Below are positions 1-5,437 of a DNA stretch of 7,730 nt, one piece after another (position 1 is the first letter of the stretch; each line of letters opens with the position of its first letter). Location: NCBI GenBank assembly GCA_946638265.1, contig CAMPBN010000050.1:1-7730 (forward strand), given 5' to 3'. Source of the DNA: an uncultured Bacillota bacterium (GTDB taxonomy: Bacteria; Bacillota; Clostridia; Peptostreptococcales; Anaerovoracaceae). The position numbers and the translations under genes were made by a program. The notes under the pieces are model-generated. The model worked only from the letters and a program-made list of their open reading frames with translations. It did no database searches and was not told the origin of the DNA.

Positions 1-265
1 GATACTTTCCATCTGCGGGATTATATGCTAAATCTCGAGCTGCGTACTTTCCTCCATAAATACTGACTTGCGCCAATCCCACATCAACATTTTTGACAGT
101 AAGAACGCCGCCTGTTGTAAATGTAGCATCCCCCACTGCAGTCGATAAATCGTCAACCGTCAGAGTGTCCGTGGCATACGCCGTCAGGCTCATCGCCGGC
201 ATCAGCCCTATCACCATTGCCAGGCTGAGCAAGATACTTAACAATTTTCTCTTTTTCACTTTCAT
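1..265 (-). CDS. Secreted protein of unknown function, N-terminal part (runs off the left edge)
   Basis: Read on the minus strand from an ATG at 265-263, the frame stays open for 88 codons to the window edge. The start is supported by an AAGGAG ribosome-binding site (275-280) about nine bases upstream. The protein begins with a Lys/Arg-rich stretch (MKVKKRK), then a hydrophobic core rich in Leu, Ile and Met (about residues 8-27), then SLTAYA followed by T. This is a standard Sec signal peptide with likely signal peptidase I cleavage after Ala31. The visible mature part (TDTLTVDDL...) is Thr-, Val- and Gly-rich and shows no domain I can name. It is probably an exported or surface protein; such leaders are common on large Clostridia surface proteins. 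It lies just downstream of a strong terminator (333-384) and a short leader unit, so its expression may depend on readthrough. I see only weak promoter-like sequence between terminator and start. Confidence 0.8.
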   Translation of the reverse strand, partial: MKVKKRKLLSILLSLAMVIGLMPAMSLTAYATDTLTVDDLSTAVGDATFTTGGVLTVKNVDVGLAQVSIYGGKYAARDLAYNPADGKY

Positions 266-332
266 AAGCTTTCTCTCCTTTTTCTAGTCTATTGGCAGTT
301 TTTCAGGCTGCCGCAAAAGATGATTTATATAT

Positions 333-382
333 AAAAAACCGCTGAAATTTACAGGGCAAAGCTCCCCGTAAGTTTCAACGGT

Positions 383-384
<2 letters not shown>
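333..384 (-). terminator. Intrinsic terminator upstream of the secreted-protein gene
   Basis: Arms 336-356 and 364-384 form a stem of about 21 bp around a 7-base loop. Read on the minus strand it has one mismatch plus G-U pairs, and it is followed by a run of six T (338-333). On the plus strand the stem has two mismatches and no T-run, so the minus direction is the functional one. It can end the short transcript starting near 518 and also wecB readthrough, since no hairpin lies nearer to the wecB stop. It sits 68 bases before the secreted-protein start, so it could also act as an attenuator for that gene. Confidence 0.8.
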
Positions 385-496
<112 letters not shown>

Positions 497-524
497 TATC
501 AACCTCACTTCCACTTTCAGACAG

Positions 525-553
525 ATTATACCAAAAAAACAGCGCAAAATCAA
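525..553 (-). promoter_or_regulatory. Extended -10 promoter of the repeat-containing leader
   Basis: On the minus strand: -35 TTGATT (553-548), a 17-base spacer, then -10 TATAAT (530-525) preceded by TGG, giving the extended -10 form TGGTATAAT. The predicted start is near 518. It lies downstream of wecB and drives toward the repeat, the terminator and the secreted-protein gene, so it begins a separate transcription unit. Confidence 0.65.
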
Positions 554-607
554 CAAAATATTCTGAACAAGGCTGCTTTCTTTGCGTATTTATTAATCTT
601 TTTGCTC

Positions 608-1717
608 TTACAGAAGTCTTTCTTTGAGCGCCTTCACGATGCGTTCACACGCATGGCCGTCGCCATAAGGGTTGGCAGCATGCGCCATTTCGCGGTATGC
701 GCCTTCGTCTGTAAGCAGTTGTTTGGTCATTTCGTAGATGGTCTTCTGCTCGACGCCGGCCAGCTTGACAGTACCTGCCTCCACTGCTTCAGGACGTTCG
801 GTTTCCTTTCTTACCACCAAAACAGGTTTTCCGAGTGCCGGAGCTTCTTCCTGGATGCCGCCGGAGTCGGTGACGATCAGGTAGGATTTGGCCATCAGGT
901 TGGAGAACGGCTGGTAAGTCAGCGGCTCGATCAGATGAACGCGGTCAGAGCCTGAAAGTATGCGGTTTGCAATGTCGCGAACTTTCGGATTCAGGTGTAC
1001 CGGATAAACGATTTCCACATCTTCAAATTCATCGGCAATCTGACGGAGCGCGCCAAAAATGTGCTCCATATTTTCGCCCAGATTTTCTCTGCGGTGGCAG
1101 GTAACGCAAATCACGCGCTTGCCCTCGAAGTCCAGAGCTTTCAGTGTTTCGTCCTCAAATTCGTATGGCTTGGATGTTACATCAAGCAGCGCGTCGATAA
1201 CGGTGTTGCCTGTGAGGAAGATGTCGTTGTCGTTTATCCCTTCGCGGAGCAGATTCTGACGATTTCGCTCGGTCGGAGCAAAATGCATATCGGCAATATG
1301 GCCTGTAAGAACACGGTTGATTTCCTCCGGATAAGGGGAATATTTGTCGTATGTACGAAGTCCCGCTTCCACATGCCCCACCGCATTCTGGTGGTAGAAA
1401 GCCGCCAGAGCCGTGGCAAAAGTGGTGGTCGTATCCCCGTGAACCAGCACCATGTCCGGCTTTTCCTTGTTCAGAATATCGTCAAGGCCATTGATGACGC
1501 CTGCAGTGATCATGCTGATGGTCTGGTTTTGCTTCATCAGATTCAGGTCGTAGTCGGGCTTCAGGTCGAAAAGCTGAAGCACCTGGTCCAGCATCTCCCT
1601 GTGCTGGCCTGTTACGCAGAGGATGGACTCGATGTCCGGGTCTGCATTTAATGCCTTCACCAGCGGCGCCATCTTTATCGCCTCCGGTCTGGTTCCAAAA
1701 ACTGAAAGTATTTTCAT
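608..1717 (-). CDS. wecB: UDP-N-acetylglucosamine 2-epimerase (non-hydrolysing)
   Basis: This enzyme interconverts UDP-GlcNAc and UDP-ManNAc in the cytoplasm and supplies ManNAc units for teichoic-acid linkage units or other surface polysaccharides. The 369-residue length is normal for the family. The N-terminal signature VFGTRPEAIKMAPL is at residues 6-19. The key residues known from E. coli WecB are present: Asp95 (HGD, 93-95), Glu117 (HVEAGLRT), Glu131 (PEEINR) and a His in VTCHRREN (His208). The nucleotide-binding signature VTDSGGIQEEAP is at 282-293. The start is ATG at 1717 with AAAGG about nine bases upstream. It lies 63 bases after tagO in the same direction and is probably the last gene of the operon. 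No hairpin follows the stop directly; the next terminator is at 333-384. The synonym mnaA is used in Gram-positives. The family call is secure; which polymer it serves is not visible here. Confidence 0.95.
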   Translation of the reverse strand: MKILSVFGTRPEAIKMAPLVKALNADPDIESILCVTGQHREMLDQVLQLFDLKPDYDLNLMKQNQTISMITAGVINGLDDILNKEKPDMVLVHGDTTTTFATALAAFYHQNAVGHVEAGLRTYDKYSPYPEEINRVLTGHIADMHFAPTERNRQNLLREGINDNDIFLTGNTVIDALLDVTSKPYEFEDETLKALDFEGKRVICVTCHRRENLGENMEHIFGALRQIADEFEDVEIVYPVHLNPKVRDIANRILSGSDRVHLIEPLTYQPFSNLMAKSYLIVTDSGGIQEEAPALGKPVLVVRKETERPEAVEAGTVKLAGVEQKTIYEMTKQLLTDEGAYREMAHAANPYGDGHACERIVKALKERLL

Positions 1718-1780
1718 AGTTTCTGCCTTTCTGTATATGAATATTGTCTCGTTAATAGTGCCACTCTTTATTAGATATTT

Positions 1781-2944
1781 CTAGCTATTTTCTGCAGCTT
1801 TCGCGGTCTGCTTCTTCTCTTCTTTCTCGATTTCCCGGGTGTTGACGCCCTTGAGCGAAAGTCTGCCGTTATTGGCGTCTGTCAGGAAGATGTAGATGTA
1901 CATGCAGGCCGTTGCGAAGAGTCCGACCGATTCCACAAAAAGCTGTCTGGAATATAGCACCGAAGCCACTCCCATGATGGCGCTGACACCGTAGAGCATC
2001 AATACACTGCGGCGCTGCCCGAAGCCCGCCGCCATAAGTCGATGGTGCAGGTGTCCCTTGTCCGCCTCCATTATCGGTCTGTGGTTGGCCATTCGGCGCA
2101 GGATGGCATATGCCGTGTCGAAGATAGGCACCCAAAGCACCAGCACAGGCGCGATGAGCACAATCAGCGTGGAGCTCTTGGCCACACCGATGATGGACAC
2201 GGTAGAGAGCATGAAGCCCAGGAAGAGCGAGCCTCCGTCACCCATAAATATCTTGGCCGGGTGGAAATTGAATCTGAGGAAACCCAGCGCACCACCGGCA
2301 ATAGCCAGGAACGACAGGGCCGCCAGGTACGAGCCGTGGATGTAGGCTGCGTATGCCAGGCAAAAAGATGCGATGCCCGAAGTTCCTGCAGCCAGACCGT
2401 CCAGCCCGTCAATCAGGTTTACCGTATTTGTTATACCCACAATCCAGATGATTGTAATGATAAATGAGATTGCATTTCCGAAGAAAAGATGGGAAGGAAT
2501 AAACCAAAATGCCACAAAACTGATGCGGATGCCAAAGCACCACACCACTGCCGCACACACCATCTGTCCCAGAAATTTCACCTTGGCAGGTAAATTTTTA
2601 AGATCGTCCACCACGCCCAGAATGTAAATCAGAATGCCGCCTGCGATGAGACCCCACATTTTATCCATCGGCTGATCAAAACCGGCATGCTTGCCATGGG
2701 AAATCATATAATCGTCCAGCATCGGCTCAGCCACAAAAATTACCACCAGCAGAGCAGCGATAACTCCTATAAATATGGCCATTCCGCCGAATCTTGGCAT
2801 TGGCTTGGTATGCATTCTCCTATTGTCTTTTGGTATATCCACCGCGCCGATTTTGGGCGCAAGGGAAATGGCCACCGGCGTAAATATCAGCGATAACACC
2901 AGCGCCGCAAAAAACACAATCAGGAAACTCCCGTAAAAATCCAT
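1781..2944 (-). CDS. tagO: Undecaprenyl-phosphate GlcNAc-1-phosphate transferase, TagO/WecA type
   Basis: This is a membrane enzyme of the MraY/WecA superfamily. It transfers GlcNAc-1-phosphate from UDP-GlcNAc to undecaprenyl phosphate, the first step of wall teichoic acid and related polymers. The 387-residue protein is mostly hydrophobic, with about ten membrane segments. Family motifs appear in order: RMHTKPMPRFGG (43-54), GVVDD (110-114, Asp113/Asp114), NLIDGLDGL (176-184, Asp179/Asp182), FMGDGGSLFLG (233-243, Asp236) and the cytoplasmic His motif GHLHHR (297-302). The HLHHR cluster favours a WecA/TagO enzyme over MraY. The C-terminus is a charged tail rich in Lys and Glu. ATG at 2944 has a GAGGAGAG site upstream. 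It sits 92 bases after the dCMP deaminase gene and 63 bases before wecB, which makes the next sugar nucleotide of a GlcNAc-ManNAc linkage unit. tagO and wecA are names for the same activity in different organisms. Confidence 0.93.
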   Translation of the reverse strand: MDFYGSFLIVFFAALVLSLIFTPVAISLAPKIGAVDIPKDNRRMHTKPMPRFGGMAIFIGVIAALLVVIFVAEPMLDDYMISHGKHAGFDQPMDKMWGLIAGGILIYILGVVDDLKNLPAKVKFLGQMVCAAVVWCFGIRISFVAFWFIPSHLFFGNAISFIITIIWIVGITNTVNLIDGLDGLAAGTSGIASFCLAYAAYIHGSYLAALSFLAIAGGALGFLRFNFHPAKIFMGDGGSLFLGFMLSTVSIIGVAKSSTLIVLIAPVLVLWVPIFDTAYAILRRMANHRPIMEADKGHLHHRLMAAGFGQRRSVLMLYGVSAIMGVASVLYSRQLFVESVGLFATACMYIYIFLTDANNGRLSLKGVNTREIEKEEKKQTAKAAENS

Positions 2945-3036
2945 TATTACTCTCCTCTAATCACACATTTTTTAATATTTACCGGCCTGCGCCCTTTTTC
3001 GCGCAAACGCCTGCAAATTCTGTTTCGCAACGCTCT

Positions 3037-3516
3037 CTACAGCACGCTGTCCGGCAGAGTCTTGTCCGTATCGAACTTCACTACGCGGATGCCTGCTTCT
3101 TCGAGAATGTCCACCGCCAGTTCGTCCGGGTACCCCTCCCGAACCACGATGCGCTTGATACCTGCGTTGATGATCATCTTGGCGCAGATTACGCACGGCT
3201 GGTGCGTTACATAAATGCTGGCGCCTTCCACGCTGACACCCTGGGCGGCTGCCTGGATGATGGCGTTCTGCTCTGCGTGCAGCGCTCTGCAAAGCTCGTG
3301 GCGCTCGCCGCTTGGAATGTTTCTTTCCTCGCGAAGGCAGCCGCCGCGCTCTGCGCAGTGCTTGATGCCCTTCGGCGCGCCGTTGTAGCCTGTGGTCACC
3401 ACATGCTTGTCCTTAACGATAACGGCGCCCACGTGTCTGCGCAGGCATGTGGATCTCTGAGCGGTCAGTTCCGCCATTTCCATGAAATACTCGTCCCAGC
3501 TTGGTCTCTTGTCCAT
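3037..3516 (-). CDS. comEB: Deoxycytidylate (dCMP) deaminase, ComEB family
   Basis: This zinc enzyme of the cytidine/deoxycytidylate deaminase fold converts dCMP to dUMP, the precursor for dTMP synthesis. The 159-residue length is typical. The zinc and catalytic signature is complete: HAEQNAI (His80, catalytic Glu82) and PCVICAK (Cys108, Cys111). GYNGAP (43-48) is the expected substrate-side loop. A His/Cys-rich stretch (His53-Cys60 and His73-Cys76) is typical of dCMP deaminases, which often bind a second zinc. ATG at 3516 has a strong GAGGAG site seven bases upstream. It lies between truA and tagO on the same strand; a dCMP deaminase next to tagO and wecB is an arrangement I recall from Clostridia. 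In Bacillus the relative is called comEB because of its place in a competence operon; no competence role is implied here. Confidence 0.93.
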   Translation of the reverse strand: MDKRPSWDEYFMEMAELTAQRSTCLRRHVGAVIVKDKHVVTTGYNGAPKGIKHCAERGGCLREERNIPSGERHELCRALHAEQNAIIQAAAQGVSVEGASIYVTHQPCVICAKMIINAGIKRIVVREGYPDELAVDILEEAGIRVVKFDTDKTLPDSVL

Positions 3517-3552
3517 TTCTTTCTCCTCGTATTATTTTACCGTTTTTTGTGC

Positions 3553-3573
3553 TATTTCCTATTTTCTATTTTC
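3553..3573. repeat. Three-copy heptamer repeat upstream of the dCMP deaminase gene
   Basis: TATTTCC, TATTTTC, TATTTTC in tandem (plus strand), followed by a degenerate TGTTTCA. The tract is AT-rich and lies in the 144-base gap between truA and the deaminase gene, near the deaminase start. A weak -10-like TAAAAT on the minus strand follows it, but I find no convincing -35. It may be only a low-complexity spacer. Confidence 0.5.
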
Positions 3574-3660
3574 TGTTTCATCAAATTCCAATGACTTGCG
3601 CCATTCAATTTCTCGTATCGTTCTTACCGCTCCTACTGCTCCGCATCACCCAAACGATTC

Positions 3661-4509
3661 CTATAAGCTTTGAAAATATACTTCCGCCAGGTACAATCCC
3701 TGCGGAGGGGCCGTATGCCCTGCTGTCGTGCGGTCGCAGCTTGCAACGGTTGCGGCCACACTGTCAGGCGTCCGCTTGCCTTGTCCCACTTCCACCAATG
3801 TGCCTGTTATGATGCGTACCATATTATAAAGGAATCCGTCGCCGCTGACTTCGATGCGTATGTCCTGCCGCAGGCCGCGAGATTTTCCGCCGTTGCTCGC
3901 GTCTCCTTCGCAGCTGCTCCCGCTTTCGGAGTCCGCGCTCAGCCGCTCTTCACAAAATATCTCCAGCGATGTGACAGTGCGCACCGTTGTTTCTTTTTCT
4001 TCGCCACCCGCAGCCTGAAAACACTTGAAGTCGTGGGTTCCCACTATGTGTTTCGCAGCTTCACGCATGGCACCTGTATCCAGCGGCTCCCGCAGCAGAT
4101 AATAGTAATTTCTGTCGAAAACCCTTTTCTCGCCGCCCGCCAGAATTCTATATACATATTTTTTACCCTTGCAGCTGAATCTCGCGTGAAAGCCTTCAGG
4201 CATTTCCCTAAGCGAGGTAACTCGCACATCAGAAAGGTCTTCAGTATGCTTGCCTCCTGCCAGGCGGTGGTTCAGTACCATCATCAGCCTGTCCACAGGC
4301 AATGCGAAATCAGCCCGGAATGTGGCGCATTGCCCCAGGGCGTGAACCCCGGCATCCGTGCGGCTTGTGCCGTCGATAGAAATCGGCTGCCCCAGTATCC
4401 CGGTCAGCGCCTCTTCCAGCACTCCCTGCACGGTCCTCGCATTCGGCTGCCTCTGCCAGCCGTGGAAGTTTGTGCCGTCATATTCAACTGTAAAGAATAT
4501 ATTTTTCAC
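3661..4509 (-). CDS. truA: tRNA pseudouridine(38-40) synthase TruA
   Basis: TruA converts uridines 38-40 of the tRNA anticodon arm to pseudouridine. I choose the GTG at 4509, preceded by AAAGG eight bases upstream, giving 282 residues that begin VKNIFFTVEYDGTNFHGWQR. The adjacent GTG at 4512 is also possible. The frame stays open to a GTG at 4626, but that codon lies inside the -10 region of the likely promoter (4617-4645), and the extra 39 residues do not resemble TruA. Catalytic Asp52 is in GTSRTDAGVHALGQ (47-60). The KKYVYRI motif (116-122), GDGFLYNMVRIITGTL (223-238) and APPQGLYLAEV (267-277) are present. A Ser-, Gly- and acid-rich stretch at about 188-214 looks like an extra loop in the C-terminal half. 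It is probably the first gene of the operon continuing to wecB. Confidence 0.93.
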   Translation of the reverse strand: MKNIFFTVEYDGTNFHGWQRQPNARTVQGVLEEALTGILGQPISIDGTSRTDAGVHALGQCATFRADFALPVDRLMMVLNHRLAGGKHTEDLSDVRVTSLREMPEGFHARFSCKGKKYVYRILAGGEKRVFDRNYYYLLREPLDTGAMREAAKHIVGTHDFKCFQAAGGEEKETTVRTVTSLEIFCEERLSADSESGSSCEGDASNGGKSRGLRQDIRIEVSGDGFLYNMVRIITGTLVEVGQGKRTPDSVAATVASCDRTTAGHTAPPQGLYLAEVYFQSL

Positions 4510-4616
4510 CACATAAGCCTTTCTTTTGCCACTACACGCGCTACTCTTCCACAGTTTGCAGCACCTCTCGTCCTCGCAAAATTCGAGCCCCGCGTCTAGC
4601 TTCTGCACCACGCTAT

Positions 4617-4645
4617 AGTGTATCACAAAACCCGCTGCTTGCCAA
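4617..4645 (-). promoter_or_regulatory. Promoter of the truA operon
   Basis: On the minus strand: -35 TTGGCA (4645-4640), a 17-base spacer and -10 TACACT (4622-4617) preceded by TGA, which gives an extended -10. The predicted transcript start is near 4610, leaving a leader of about 100 bases before the GTG at 4509. The terminator at 4691-4720 isolates it from the toxin-antitoxin operon upstream. It overlaps the most upstream in-frame GTG of truA and so argues against that start. Confidence 0.7.
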
Positions 4646-4659
4646 CATTCAAGGCAAAA

Positions 4660-4670
4660 GAAGCACCGGC
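4660..4670 (+). repeat. 11-bp direct repeat GAAGCACCGGC, left copy
   Basis: An exact second copy lies at 6822-6832 in the same orientation. This copy is between the truA promoter (-35 at 4640-4645) and the terminator of the toxin-antitoxin operon (4691-4720), at the GC-rich to AT-rich border. It may be a target-site or recombination scar of the accessory segment. Repeats of 11 bases also arise by chance in a window of this size. Confidence 0.45.
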
Positions 4671-4690
4671 TCGGATGTGTAAATTTTCAT

Positions 4691-4720
4691 AAAAAAGCAG
4701 AGGCGCTTTCGCTCCTCCGC
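4691..4720 (-). terminator. Intrinsic terminator of the toxin-antitoxin operon
   Basis: On the minus strand GCGGAGG (4720-4714) pairs with CCTCTGC (4703-4697). The inner GC/GC pairs close a GAAA tetraloop after an A-G mismatch, and six T follow (4696-4691). It lies 9 bases beyond the antitoxin stop codon and before the truA promoter, so it separates the two transcription units. Confidence 0.85.
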
Positions 4721-4728
4721 TTCCTTTT

Positions 4729-5025
4729 CTATGGGATTTGATTTTTCTTTTTAGGAACGAATTCAATCCGAAGATCCATATCCATTCCCTCCGCAAGTCT
4801 TTTCAAAAGGTTAATTGAGGGATTTCTGGTGCCATTCTCCAGCTTGCTAATATCCGCCTGATTAATTCCTGTGCGCTCAGCCAGTTCCTTTTGCGTGAGA
4901 TTCATAGATGTTCTTGCATCTACCATCGCTCTGATAACATTCATCTCCGGCTGAATAGCCTCATATTCCTTGCGAAAATCCTCATTCTTTAACTGCTCCG
5001 CGAGCATGTCGTCCAGCGTTTTCAT
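4729..5025 (-). CDS. higA: XRE-family antitoxin (HigA-like) of a type II toxin-antitoxin pair
   Basis: This is a 98-residue DNA-binding antitoxin. A helix-turn-helix of the XRE/Cro type covers about residues 43-66 (LTQKELAERTGI...ISKLENGTRNPS), followed by NLLKRLAEGM, the usual end of this domain. The N-terminal about 35 residues are acidic and helical and may contact the toxin. The C-terminus is short and basic (PKKKNQIP). In such systems the antitoxin binds the toxin and represses its own promoter; the 20-bp palindrome at 5399-5418 is the obvious operator. ATG at 5025 lies inside the toxin gene; the frames overlap by 44 bases and AAGGA is about nine bases upstream, pointing to translational coupling. 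The toxin-first order is that of HigBA rather than RelBE. The hig symbol is by architecture, not by proof of orthology. Confidence 0.85.
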   Translation of the reverse strand: MKTLDDMLAEQLKNEDFRKEYEAIQPEMNVIRAMVDARTSMNLTQKELAERTGINQADISKLENGTRNPSINLLKRLAEGMDMDLRIEFVPKKKNQIP

Positions 5026-5377
5026 GATTTCCCATCCTTTCCAAAAAATCTTTTCTCCGCTCTTTTGCCAGCTTTATTTCACGTTTAGGTGTTTTTTGTG
5101 ACTTTTTTATAAACCCGTTTGTTAAAATTATTTCATTACCGAAATAGAAAAAGTACATCACTCTTGAAATATTATTTCCAAATTTGCATCGCAGTTCAAA
5201 AATCCCGTCATCAATGTGTTTGCTGTAGGGTTCCCTTAATAAATTCCCCTTATCCTGTAATACTTTCAGCAATCCGTACATTTTAGCCCGCATTTTGATA
5301 TCAAGGTCATCCAAAAACTCTTCGACCGGAATCTCGCCGTTCTCCTTTTCATACGGCTTAACAGTGAAATTAGCCAC
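4982..5377 (-). CDS. higB: RelE/HigB-superfamily toxin, phage Gp49-like
   Basis: A 131-residue protein of the RelE/ParE superfamily, best matching the Gp49-like/HigB branch. Relatives cleave mRNA on the ribosome and stop growth when the antitoxin is lost. Visible features are PYSKHIDDGIFELRCKFG (50-67), the strand RVMYFFYFGNEIILTNGFIKKS (72-93) and the helix KTPKREIKLAKERRKDFLER (95-114), all typical of this branch. The last about 15 residues come from the region overlapping the antitoxin frame. The start is GTG at 5377, with AAGGAG six bases upstream, directly under a perfect promoter. The predicted transcript start is about 12 bases before the GTG, so the leader is little more than the ribosome-binding site. 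Toxicity is inferred from the family and from pairing with the HTH gene. Confidence 0.85.
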   Translation of the reverse strand: MANFTVKPYEKENGEIPVEEFLDDLDIKMRAKMYGLLKVLQDKGNLLREPYSKHIDDGIFELRCKFGNNISRVMYFFYFGNEIILTNGFIKKSQKTPKREIKLAKERRKDFLERMGNHENAGRHARGAVKE

Positions 5378-5395
5378 CTGGTTCTCCTTTCATAT

Positions 5396-5424
5396 ATTAT
5401 ATGGCATATATGCCATATTGTCAA
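5396..5424 (-). promoter_or_regulatory. Perfect consensus promoter of the toxin-antitoxin operon
   Basis: On the minus strand: -35 TTGACA (5424-5419), a 17-base spacer and -10 TATAAT (5401-5396), a full match to the sigma-70/sigma-A consensus. It starts 14 bases beyond the stop of the RNase III-like gene. The toxin AAGGAG (5389-5384) begins almost at the predicted transcript start. Confidence 0.9.
5399..5418. promoter_or_regulatory. 20-bp palindromic operator inside the toxin-antitoxin promoter
   Basis: A perfect palindrome with half-site ATATGGCATA, centred between 5408 and 5409. It fills the whole promoter spacer and overlaps three bases of the -10 box. A dimeric XRE antitoxin bound here would block RNA polymerase, giving the usual autoregulation. 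That the downstream antitoxin binds it is inferred from position and symmetry. Confidence 0.8.
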
Positions 5425-5437
5425 CTACAGTACCTCT

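Noticed and set aside
995..1651. 218-codon plus-strand open frame opposite wecB
   Set aside because: Antisense shadow of an unmistakable UDP-GlcNAc 2-epimerase; no supporting start signal.
2972..3292. 106-codon minus-strand frame overlapping the dCMP deaminase gene
   Set aside because: Out-of-frame shadow of the deaminase, Arg/Gly/Ala-rich, without its own ribosome-binding site.
3670..4599. 309-codon plus-strand open frame opposite truA
   Set aside because: It is antisense to a clear TruA protein, has no family features or good ribosome-binding site, and is Cys/Arg/His-rich as expected for a shadow frame of GC-rich coding DNA.
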